A stretch of 64,000 nt of DNA, taken from positions 168,112,302 to 168,176,301 of the forward strand of contig CM019823.1 in NCBI GenBank assembly GCA_009763385.1, written 5' to 3'. Below are positions 44,078-54,372 of the stretch, piece by piece. This DNA comes from Coix lacryma-jobi var. lacryma-jobi (Eukaryota > Streptophyta > Magnoliopsida > Poales > Poaceae). A program made the position numbers and the translations under genes. Every line of letters begins with the position of its first letter. Within the stretch, counting starts at the first letter, position 1. A model generated the notes under the pieces. The model ran no database searches and was not told where the DNA came from. It saw nothing but the letters and a program-made list of their open reading frames with translations.

Positions 44078-46246
44078 TATCTATTTACTAATGGACTTTT
44101 AATTTTATTTAGGCCCATTAGTAAATGTGGGGTTGCAACATCAATTAGGACCATATTGCTAATTGATGTGGGAGTGGAGAGTTTTCCTCTCTATATATCC
44201 GCACCAACCCCAAGAGGTTCCTCTCATTAATCCCTACACCACCGACTCTTCTTTATCGTGAATCCATCACCGTTTGACCTCTAATCTTTTGTTATGTTTT
44301 CGACTAATGCTCCGACTAATTTCTGTCTCTCGTCACCACCATCGGCCTCCTTCAGCACTGGCCCCGTGGCCCCTGGCTGTGCGCCGCCAGCAGGCCTTGG
44401 CCTGGTGCCGCTCCTGGCCAGCGCCCCAAGTACCTCACCGCTTCCTGGTCGAAGGAGCAGGGCTGAGCACACCACCGTGGCCGTTTGGGCCTTGCCCGTG
44501 CAGACCACCACTGCCCCTGCGAGCGGCAGCGTGCTGCTGGCCAGCCATGGCCCGGTCGAAGCCCCTCCCTTTGTTGCGTACGGTACAGCAGCAAGTTCCC
44601 GACCATGGCATGAAGATGGAAGTCACGATTTGCGTTCAAAATCCAAGGTGAAAGATTACGTTTTTTATAAGTTGGCTACTTAATTTAATCGTCCGTTATT
44701 TCTTCGTTTTAGGTCCGTTTTGAGTAGTTCAAGTTGCGTTAGATTCACACTTATGTAATCTACCTATCTAAACTAATATTAATCATGTTTTCAGCTTTTC
44801 AAAGTCACGGTTAGATCTAATCTATTATTTTATTAATGAAATTTTGTTAATCCATAACTTTCTTATTTCAACTCCGTTTTGATCCATTTAACTTGCGTTT
44901 GGTTCGTTTCGAAAAGTTCTTTCAAACTATATAACTTTCAATACTGTTTTTCATAATTAAAATTTGAGTTAAATCTAATCTAGTAATTAGTGTCTTTAAT
45001 CTTGTTTAGTTCATATCTTTCTCGTTAAAACTCCGATTATTGTGATTTTCGCGTCTGCGTGATCGTAGCGAACCGTAGATCAGTTTTCAAAACTCTTTAC
45101 CTTGTTTTCTTATGTTTGATGTACTGTTCTAATAATAGGCTATGTTTGCTTTTGCATGATTGCTTTTGGATGCATGTGTGGTGTTCTGTGATCGTATGTC
45201 CAGTCGGTGAGTTATACGTTGGTGATCAAGAAGAGGTTCATGATCTAGAGATTGAGATCAAGAGTCAACCTTTGGAAGTATACAAGTCAACAGAAGAAGG
45301 ATCTTGAGTTTAAGGCAAGTAAAGCAATCGAGTGTTCTTTTCGCAATCATGATCATGTTACTTAAATAATGTATGCATCAAATGATAAAAATGACTTATT
45401 AGCAACTTAAGAAATTATCTGTACGAGCACCTTCGGGATTTACAGTGCAACTGTTGGGGGTTATATGGCTCTGGCTTTAGCTCAGTATGAGGACCTTTTC
45501 TAGCTTGTTAGAGGTTACCGAAAGGCGCAAGAGGGGCTCCGATCTATATGGTCTTGGCCGACCAGGTTGGTGCATTTTGTTTTTTGTTAGTCACCGCTTG
45601 GAGGGGAGATTCATGCTTATTGATGGGGAAACCTAGCGGCCCTAACTTGTTAGACGAACCTTTGAAAGGCTTCATCGTGAACCCTGCCGACCTTCCTTGG
45701 AAGTGGGTTAAGAGGCTGGCTCCCTCGGGCGAAAAGGCAATTCACGTCTCGCAGTGAAAGTGTACACCTTTGCGCAAAGTTTATTAAACTGATATATCAG
45801 CCTTGCTCAAGGACACGAGTGGCCTTGAAGACGTAAAGATTATGACTTTTGTTGGTTAACATGTTCATTGTTTACCGTTTTATGCTATTCATTATTTATG
45901 TTACATTGATCATGAAACTTGGGATCTATATCACTTGTTGCTATACTTGTGGAGTTCGACATGGACTCACTCTTGCTTTTCCCCACACCTCAGAGAGTTA
46001 AGCTTGGAGAAGCTTAGGCTTGTGATCAACCAGTCAGTTGTTCCCTGTGAAGTGGTGTCTCCATCTGAAGATCGGAGTGTCTTTCCGCTGTCTGCTCTTT
46101 AAGGTTATGTTATTTGTTTTATATACGTTATGTATTTGAGCATTGTCTTTCGATATTACCCTTTATTTGTAGCTATATGTGAGATTTGACTTCCTGGGCT
46201 CACATATGGTGTATACCTGGTTTTGTTCTTAAAACCGGGTGTGACA

Positions 46247-46447
46247 AAGTGGTATCGGAGCAATGCTGACTGTAGGACGCAAGCCTAGTTAGAAACTGGT
46301 CGTTTTAAACTTTTGAAAATTTCTATAGAACCTTTGTTCTATCAACCTTGGTATTTTCTTCTCTATTGTATCTTCTACCTTGTTATTTGTCTCCTCCTTG
46401 TTGCTTAAATTTTAAATCTTGCTCTCACCTTCACTCCTTGCCTTGGA
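46247..46447 (+). other. Element E int2 leader with primer-binding site
   Basis: The PBS TGGTATCGGAGCA (46250-46262) is complementary to initiator tRNA-Met, three bases from the LTR end. The remainder is a T-rich leader without features. Confidence 0.85.
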
Positions 46448-47023
46448 TTGCTTTTGAAAACTTCCCTCTGTCTAAGTAGATGGATCGTTGACCAAGCTAT
46501 GTCGTCTCTGACCAAAGTTAACAAACAGAAGCTAATCACTATGCAAAGTCAAGACCTGGGAGGAATGACGCAACAGCAAGACGCAACACAAGGACCAACC
46601 AACATGGAAGGAAGCCATAAAGAACAGTTACAGCAAGATTACATTTACGGAAAATTGAGGCATGTGGATATGACTACTATTCATGGAGCAAAGAAATCTG
46701 TGTATGGCATGATCCCAGTTAATTCGGTAACTGCCATGGTTCTTTTTGACCCCAGTGCCTCGCACTCGTTCATCTCTGCCAAGTTTGTAGCTCGCCTGAA
46801 GATAAGGGAATGGCCAACAAAGAAGCTCATAGTAGTTCGCACACCAACTGGGGAAATTGAGACAAACCATGAATGTCGAGATGTTAGAGTCCAGATAAAG
46901 GAAAGTGAATACATAGTGAAACTGAATGTTTTGGAACTCTCTGGAATCGATGTTATCCTTGGACATGGATGGTTAAGGGGTCGTAAAAGTGAGGTCAATT
47001 ATTCCCGACGTTCAGTGTTTTAA
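46448..47023 (+). CDS. Element E int2: protease-like domain 1
   Basis: A 191-codon frame. Residues 90-185 follow the plant gypsy retropepsin pattern: SVYGMIPVNSVTAMVLFDPS then ASHSFIS, a flap-like VVRTPTGEI, and LNVLELSGIDVILGHGWL near the end. The active-site triplet reads Asp-Pro-Ser (46748-46756) where active enzymes have Asp-Ser/Thr-Gly, so catalysis is doubtful. It starts close to the PBS, ahead of gag, which is unusual. A one-base difference in a T run ends it at 47023; in int1 the same place stays in frame. The next frame continues the protein. Confidence 0.7.
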   Translation: MLLKTSLCLSRWIVDQAMSSLTKVNKQKLITMQSQDLGGMTQQQDATQGPTNMEGSHKEQLQQDYIYGKLRHVDMTTIHGAKKSVYGMIPVNSVTAMVLFDPSASHSFISAKFVARLKIREWPTKKLIVVRTPTGEIETNHECRDVRVQIKESEYIVKLNVLELSGIDVILGHGWLRGRKSEVNYSRRSVF

Positions 47024-47058
47024 GAACACCATCAGGCGAAAGGATTGAATATCGAGGT

Positions 47059-47697
47059 ATGCCATTATCACCCAATGAATGTCAAGCAAGTCTGTTGGGA
47101 GATAGCAGCAGTAAGATGCAAGAGGTTCAAGATCGATGTCTATGTTGCAAGCATTATGGGAATTCTTGTCTTCAAGAGAAGTCAACCAAGGATGAGGTCA
47201 AAGTGAACCCAAGTGGTGTAGTCAAGGAAGATAAGAAAAGGAAAGCAAATTCATTCGAGTCACCGTTAATACATCACCAACAGTTGAGTTCTACTCCAGT
47301 ATCACATCCAGTTTCAACCTTTAGTCAGATAAGCCTAGATCAGAAGCATGTAGAAGCACCTCCAGTGAAGAACTTTCCACGTGAGGTTTACATAGATGGA
47401 TGGACAATCACCTACAAAGAATTCCAACCACTGAAGCGAGTTAAGAAGCAGAATAAACTGGTAAAAGTCAATCCTCTGAGTCAGCAAGATGGTAGCACAT
47501 CAAGCAACGCTTCTACCACAGCAGATCCAGCCAAAGGAAGATGTTATCATTGCCAACAGGAAGGACATTATGTCAGATCCTGCCCCAAAAAGATCAACAG
47601 TCAACTCATGGAAGTAGCCAGAGCCCAGTCACTACAGAGTAGCCATCAACATGTGATGTCAGCGCCTGATGCAAAGGAAGTCTCTGATAGCAGATGA
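47059..47697 (+). CDS. Element E int2: zinc-knuckle region 1
   Basis: A 212-codon frame continuing downstream of protease-like domain 1. It begins with a Cys-rich CLCCKHYGNSC segment, then a Ser/Gln/Lys-rich linker and a canonical CCHC knuckle at 47542-47583 (CYHCQQEGHYVRSC). A knuckle after a protease reverses the usual gag-knuckle-protease order, which suggests rearrangement. Confidence 0.65.
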   Translation: MPLSPNECQASLLGDSSSKMQEVQDRCLCCKHYGNSCLQEKSTKDEVKVNPSGVVKEDKKRKANSFESPLIHHQQLSSTPVSHPVSTFSQISLDQKHVEAPPVKNFPREVYIDGWTITYKEFQPLKRVKKQNKLVKVNPLSQQDGSTSSNASTTADPAKGRCYHCQQEGHYVRSCPKKINSQLMEVARAQSLQSSHQHVMSAPDAKEVSDSR

Positions 47698-48688
47698 GAA
47701 ATGAAGAGTGTACAAGAAAAGCTGCTCTTGATGTTCTTGCAGATGTATCGTGTTCTAGTTCTTGAGCCCTTATGTAATAAGACGTTAGTAACGAAGTTAA
47801 GTCAAGTCCTTGGCCCATGTGTGGCTTGTGAACCTGTGATGTTTGTTGCTTGTCCTTATGATGATGTTGTTTTGCATCTTTGTAATGAGTGCAATGATTT
47901 TGTGGGTTTCTTCACAATCTCATTTAAGTTTAGTGATAGGTTCATGCATAGATAGTTGGGTTTTTGCTCTTCTCTTGTCTTCTCTATCCTGTCTTTTTGG
48001 AGCAGTCTGTTTGTCAGCTTATATCTCTGTTTATGGATGTTCAAAAATCATGGGATAATTCTGGACACAAGTAGACTTTATGGTCTTTCTCTGAGCGCAA
48101 GAACCACCCTGATAGCTGTTATGGTTTTGGAGTTATGAAATTCACAAGTTGATGCATCTGTGCTGTCTGGAGTCTGGAACAGTTACTGTTGTCTGCTCTT
48201 TTCGACGACCTTAACTACAGAATCTGGAAAAGTGTTCTACATGAAAGTTGTAGAGGATTTCATAAGCTTTCCTGAAAGGCAAACTGCAACTTCATTGGAT
48301 GAACAGAACTCGAGTTATGGCTGTTTTACTGCACTGCTGTTTTGCTACTCGCGAGAAATTTCAGAATTCCTGTTCTTACCTTTACATATGAATTTTCCGG
48401 GATATGAGAAGTTGGTTATGCCTGTCAACATGCTGGAAATAATATGCAAGCTACCCTTATATGTTCTCTAGTTGATCTTTTCTTAAGGGGGGTAGCCATG
48501 ATGAAGTTAACTTTGAACCGTTTTCAAGATGAAGTTCTTACCATCTAGTGTTTTAATCGGAAGAATCAGTCATGGATGAGTCTTCTCTTGTCTCTCTTGC
48601 TATATCAACCTTGTCTTGTCGTCTCATGAAGCTATGGTTAAGTGTGTTATGAAGAGCTGAATCCTAACACATACATGTTGAAAAACAG
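47698..48688 (+). other. Element E int2 middle spacer with internal polypurine tract
   Basis: About 1 kb without recognisable domains. TCTTAAGGGGGGTAG at 48481-48495 is identical to the terminal polypurine tract over 15 bases. The gag start follows 200 bases later. Confidence 0.6.
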
Positions 48689-49417
48689 ATGGTTGCTACT
48701 AGGAGAAATGACTACGATGATGCTACAGGGAATGCTCACAACTCTAATCCACCGCCATCAAATCCTTCAGCTATAGAGCAAGTTTTGATAATGCAGACTC
48801 AACTATTACAGACCATTGCTCAAAATGTGTTACACAATCAGTATCAAGAACCACCTATTGACAAGCGTGGTGAATTTATGAAAGGACACCCACCGACATT
48901 CTCTCATACTAGCAACCCAATAGAAGCTGATGACTGGCTTAGAGCTGTGGAACGACAACTTGACATAACACAGTGTGATGACCATGAGAAGTTGCTTTAT
49001 GCTTCAGGCCAACTTCAAGGAACTGCATTAGATTGGTGGGAATCGTTCCAGTTTGAACATCCAAATAAGAATCAAATTGGTTGAGAAGAATTCAAGAATG
49101 CTTTTAGATCTTACCATGTTCCAGCTGGAATAGTGGCGATTAAGGAAGAGCAATTCCTCAACTTGAAGCAAGGATTTATGTCAGTGTGTGAGTATCATGA
49201 CATGTTCACCCAGTTGTCACGCTATGCTCTGGAAGAAGTGAATAGTGATGCTAAGAAGCAGAAACGCTTTCTGAAAGGACTCAATGATGGTCTGCAATTA
49301 CAACTGATGACGGTTGAATATGCCAACTATCAAACATTGGTGGACAGAGCAATTGTGATGGAGAACAAGTGTCGCGAGATGGAGGAGAAGAAAAGAAAAG
49401 AGAAAGCCAATCTGTAG
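48689..49417 (+). pseudogene. gag: Element E int2: gag (one stop codon)
   Basis: 243 codons in one frame, from MVATRRNDYDD. The N-terminal helix (IEQVLIMQTQLLQTIAQNVL) and the capsid part (TFSHTSNPIEADDWLRAVER, LQGTALDWWESF, SVCEYHDMFTQLSRYA, KRFLKGLNDGLQLQL) match the retrotrans_gag domain of chromovirus-type gypsy elements. The only break is TGA at 49082-49084, where the family has a Trp before Glu-Glu-Phe, so a G-to-A change is likely. It ends in a Lys/Arg-rich helix and a stop. This is the best-preserved gypsy gag in the window. Confidence 0.8.
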
Positions 49418-49595
49418 TAGTAGCAACATACGCCACCCCTACGCTCATGCACCAGAATTCCAACAATGGAACCAGGAATCAAGTGATCAGTGGAATCTTG
49501 AACCTCCTCATGAACTCCATCAGTATCAGCAATTCAATGATGAAGTACTTCACTCCAATTCCCAAGAGACATGTCTGTCACTTCCTAGTGACACC

Positions 49596-50336
49596 TTGAC
49601 GAAGATTAATACTCCCACTAGTGAGGGTTGTAACGATTGTGATGAGGTTAATCACTATGAGAATGACTGTCATAAGAAGTTTATGGAGAGCAATAAAAGT
49701 CAGGACGACGAACCACATCAAATACAAGAACATGAGAAGCAGGAGCCAGGAAGTAAAGTAAAAAGAAACTACATCCAAGGAATGTTAAATCATGTGTATA
49801 TGATTAACAAACGTGGGGCTAAGGAAGTCGTGTATGGTTTCATTCAAGTAAACTCTGCTCCCGCCATTGTGATGTTTGATCCTAGAGCTTCACACTCGTT
49901 CATCTCTAGCCTATATGTACAAGAACATAGGATGACTATGCTTCCAATGAGGAAACCAGTGATAGTTAACTCTCTAGGAGGCGAAATGAAAGCAAACCGC
50001 ATATGCCCAAAAGTTAGCCTTGACATAAAGGGAGTAAACTTTGAGGTGAACCTTACTGTTTTGAAGTTGATGGAAATGGATGTTATCCTTGGAAAGGGTT
50101 GGTTATCTGCTTGTAAAGGAGTGGTTAAGTATGCCCAAGGTTTGGTGCTTCTAACAACACCGACAGGTGAAAGAATTGAGTATCAAGGTTTTCACCCTGT
50201 ACCTGAGGAATACGAGAATGACCCATTAGAAGGGGTACCCATCGAGGATAGTAAAGTGGACTGTGAGTTTTCAGATACCAATATAAAGGAACAAACACAG
50301 GCAGAGAAGCTCAGTATGAGAGATGATCACACTTGA
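49596..50336 (+). CDS. Element E int2: zinc knuckle 2 and protease-like domain 2
   Basis: A 246-codon frame. A CCHC knuckle is at 49629-49670 (CNDCDEVNHYENDC). The protease-like domain covers residues 70-205: KEVVYGFIQVNSAPAIVMFD then PRASHSFIS, and LTVLKLMEMDVILGKGWL. The active site reads Asp-Pro-Arg (49878-49886), again without the catalytic Gly. It is clearly a paralogue of protease-like domain 1, with the same YGxIxVNS lead-in. No RT follows; the frame ends 195 bases before LTR3. Confidence 0.75.
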   Translation: MTKINTPTSEGCNDCDEVNHYENDCHKKFMESNKSQDDEPHQIQEHEKQEPGSKVKRNYIQGMLNHVYMINKRGAKEVVYGFIQVNSAPAIVMFDPRASHSFISSLYVQEHRMTMLPMRKPVIVNSLGGEMKANRICPKVSLDIKGVNFEVNLTVLKLMEMDVILGKGWLSACKGVVKYAQGLVLLTTPTGERIEYQGFHPVPEEYENDPLEGVPIEDSKVDCEFSDTNIKEQTQAEKLSMRDDHT

Positions 50337-50516
50337 GAAGATTTTTCTACACAGGATCGTAGGAATTACCGATGGCTTTAATGAAGTACTTAAAGTTTGA
50401 AAATGCAATGGAGTGTTATACAAATAAAGATGTAAGGGAAAAGGGGCGATCAAACAAAAGCAGAATATCAATCCCTTTGATCACTGTCTTTCGAATCTCG
50501 AGGACGAGATTCTCTT

Positions 50517-50530
50517 AAGGGGGGTAGATT
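50517..50530 (+). other. Polypurine tract before LTR3
   Basis: AAGGGGGGTAGATT directly before TGTCACACC. The same tract precedes LTR2 at 40214-40227. Confidence 0.85.
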
Positions 50531-51377
50531 TGTCACACCCTGAAATTTGCATTTCTTAAATTAGAATTAATATGATTTATTTATGAATTTTTGTGCTCAT
50601 AAAATGTAGGGAAATAAAAATTTTCTCTAAATAAAAATTTAACCTAGGTTTAGAAACATGTGTTGTGCATTCATGTTGGAGCATTTGAAGTCTTGTGATG
50701 TGTGGTTTTGGGTTAAAATTCAATTTGAGCTCAAAATGGTTTTAAAATAATTTTAAAATAAATTTCATGGAAAAGGGTTCTGAAAATAAAGACTTCTTGT
50801 TTGTTTTCAAAAAGTTTGGAAAAGTTTAAAGTTTCAAAAACTTGTTGTTTCGTCTTGTATTGCGAGTGAGTAAAGTTTTCCAAAAACTCATTTACTAAGT
50901 CGTTTATCTTTCTCCGCCTTGTCCATATTTTCTCCTATAATCAAATTCTTTGTTTCCTAGCTTAACTCTTCTGTTGGAGTCTCCCAAAAATCTTTTTCGC
51001 CTGCTCTAAATTATTCCTTGGTGCTCATCATTCATCATCATATCTCCAAAATCTTCTCGAGAAGTTTTCCAGCTTTTTCCGACACTTTTCCTATTTTTCT
51101 GGAAACATAATCTAATTTTTTAGATGTCCCAAAATATCTTTTCATGAGCTCCAAATATTTTATTTGGGTTCCTCATGTCTCGAGATGTCTCTGAGAATTT
51201 TTCCTGAATTTTCGGAACCATCAGAGTATTTTTTCCCTGGCTTAAATACCAATTCTAGACTTTTCTAGAATTATTTTAATCCAGAAATTAAATAATTTCG
51301 AAAATATAAAATCTGTCTTTTTATTCCTCCCGCAAAGCCCATGTGCAATAATGCTAATAAGTTCCAAATATCTTTAT

Positions 51378-54372
51378 GAGTAAAATACAAATCCGGTCCT
51401 TAAACTTTTTAAGAGGTGTCACCCCGGTCCATAAACTTTGTAAGTATGTCATTTGTGTTCCTAAACTTAATTTGGGTCTCAAATGAGATGTTTGCGGGTG
51501 TTGTCTTCTATAATATTAGTAGGAAACCCCTATCATCTCTTTGTTTCAAGAGCCTGAACGCTATTGACCATTGCGTGTTCTAAATGAATTTGCTGAACGA
51601 AATAGCCTGAACGCATCTACTTCGGCTCCTGGTCATTAATTTGCGGGTGCTTACTGATTCAAGAGCATGCTTCAGCCGTTCCAGCCTGAAAGCAAGCATG
51701 TACTGAATGAATAAGGAGCCTGAAACTCGTACAGAACATTGACCATCGCATGAACTGAATGAGGAGCCTTAGTAAATAGATGACGCATGTACTATTTTTC
51801 TACAATGAGGAGCCTTAGTAAATAGATAAAAATATATCTCAATATTTAACAGCTCACACATAATTAAACTGAAGGTACGTAGGTAACAGCTCACACATAA
51901 TTCAACCTAAAGAGTATGTAGAAAAATAGTAGGCGGTGACTACACAATGTCACCATGTCTTTCCTCTTGCACTTGAGAAGCTTTTTGGAAGATCTTCCTG
52001 TTGATGTCTTTGCCTTCTTGGAAGAAGTTTTCTGACTTGTAGACGATCTCTTCTTGGATAATGCAGCCCTGCCTGCAACTGTGCTTGTGGTCAATGGAGC
52101 TGGTCTTTGCACCGGCAGGTTGGACAAGATGAAGCTTGGATCTGGTAGAGGCCCTAGGGGTTGTGACAGTGAGCTTTCATGTGTCTCCTGAAATATCAGT
52201 GAAAGATTTGTGTTAGAAAATATGAGTGAAGTATCCATGCCGTACATAGAGGAGCAATGAAATACAGAAAGAATCTGACCTCGCCAAGCATTTGAGAAAG
52301 AACATTGCTGCTGTGTGTCATTTCTACAAGTGATGGTGGCTGCGTGGATGAGATCAGACTTGAGAGTATCCAAGAACCACTTCCATGTTGCCAGTGACTC
52401 AACTTCCACCACAGCCATTGCTATAGGAAAAATACAATCATGGGATCCATGCCAACTGCAGTAAGAAGTTGGCCCCCATGTTGGTCTTAATGAAGCAACC
52501 ATCCAAGCAAATTATGGGCCTGCAGCCTGAAATAAATCCCCTTTTGCAAGCATCAAGGCTCATATAACATGTGCTGAACCTACTATTAGTCACATTCAGG
52601 AAAAATGATGACCCAGGGTTGCTCCTCCTCAACTCTTGACCATAGTCCCACAGAGAATTGAATTGAAGGTCCTCATCACCTGGATTGTCTTCCTAATCAG
52701 CCTTCTTGCTCTAGCCACTTTACTTCTAGAAGGAGTTAGATTCCACTCTTTTTGTATTGTTCTGCTAAGACTAGTGATGCTCATATTTTCATTGGCCCTA
52801 AAAGATTCCAAGTATTTTCCAGCAATCCATCTAGCAGAACACTTCCTGACTTGCCACTGTTTTGGCAAGTATGGCCTCCATAGTAGGTTTTGACTACAAA
52901 AGATTTTATTCTACTATCAAATGAAGCAAAAAAAGTCCATGGGCACCCTTCAGCGCAGTGTGCTCTGACTCTAGTCTTGTCATTTCTTGGCATCACTATG
53001 TCTACTCTGTGCTTGACACTATACTCATTGATGGCTTCTCTAACCTTTTGAACTGAAGGAAAAACAAGACCTACTGAGAATGCAGGATTTACCATGTCCT
53101 CCTCTCTGAATGACTTGAAGTTTTTTCCACCTTCTCCTTCACCATCTGATTCTGGTAGGTCAAGGCCCTCATCATCGGTGTCTTCCTCCTCTGACACTAT
53201 ATCTGGCCTATTGACATCAAAAGACTTCAGCCTGCTACCCTTTGCTTTCTTGTTATCTTTTGCACCGATCTCTCCCATATTGTCTTCATTTTCATCGGCA
53301 AATGTCTCCAAATGTTTGTATCCCCATCCTCGATTTCATTGTCACTATCAAGGAAACCATCACATTCTTCACTTGTACGAGGACCACTTGATTCACCTTC
53401 AGTACTTAAATTGATGCACAGTCTGTTCTGCAAATTAGTATAGAAAACCGGAATCTTTTCACCAACAGCAGGCTCATACGACACTTTAGGAAGCTCAGCG
53501 ATTTCATCAGCTACAATATCATCCCAATTAATCCCAGCAGCAGTGCTAACATGTTCAAAGTACAGTACAAATTTTTAACCTTGTGCACAATATCAATCAT
53601 GGCATTGGTGTCTTGGTCTTGAAGAAGAATTCTAAGGCCACCTGGGAAGGGCAAACCAGGAGGTAACAACCAGTGAAATCTAATATTGTCTTCCGTTTTG
53701 TAGCTTAATTGCTGCACAAAATCATCAAACCATAGTAGGGACCAAGTCTCTGCCTCCAACCCATCAAAAAAATCAATTTTTCATCCACATAGCTTCTGAG
53801 ATTACCACTGCCAACAAAAAATCCGCCATGGTGAACCTCTACACTGAACTGACCCCCACTATCACCTACATTGCCGGAAAAAACACACAAATCTCGATCA
53901 AGCAGTTCATGATTTTAGAGACCATGAAATCCGATTTTAGAGAACTTACAATACACAGGCGGCGGTTGCCCTTTGCGCCGCAGCAGCGAGGCCATGGTGA
54001 ACAGCCGGCTGCCCAACTCGTGTGGCTCCTCTGCCTGATCAGCCTGGATCGCCGATTGCCTACTAGCAGCCGTGCGAGTCGGCACGAGGGCACCACGCAG
54101 CCGCCGCCATCGCGAGTCACGAACAGCGCGACGAAAAGATACGAACAGTCACGTGGAATAGGAAAAGGCCGATGGGATCCGTGGATGTAGGTGTAGTCAA
54201 ATGATTACAAGGGTGTGGGGGCCTATTTGCATAACTGTAATGGCTAATCGGGTGCTAATAGGCTTCTTTAAGACCCAAATTAAGTTTAGACACGCAAATG
54301 ACATACTTAGAAAGTTTATGGACCGGGGTGACACCCCATAGAAAGTTTAAGGTCCGGATTTGTATTTTACTC
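51378..54372 (-). mobile_element. MULE copy 2 (3.0 kb)
   Basis: Same element as copy 1, at the same LTR position, with a perfect 9-bp duplication TATCTTTAT at 51369-51377 and 54373-54381. Its TIRs match those of copy 1. It arose by duplication of the host LTR and not by a second insertion. Confidence 0.9.
51891..53890 (-). pseudogene. MULE copy 2 transposase, internally deleted
   Basis: The same domains as copy 1, better joined in places. The N-terminal domain is at 53890-53511. The frame 53311-52781 runs from the acidic linker through the MuDR plug to the CPWTFFASFDSRIKSF and YYGGHTC segments. The frame 52502-51891 joins the FPIAMAVVEVESLATWKWFL segment directly to the Ser/Lys-rich tail (QRPAPLTTSTVAGRAALSKK). 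This confirms that the deletion of the catalytic half predates the duplication. Confidence 0.8.

Larger units (their letters stand above)
40228..46246 (+). repeat. Element E LTR2, carrying MULE copy 1
   Basis: LTR halves 40228-41077 and 44078-46246 flank a 3.0-kb MULE. Outside the MULE it matches LTR3 more closely than LTR1 along its whole length. TATATAT is at 44192-44198. The right edge adjoins the intact PBS of int2. Confidence 0.85.
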
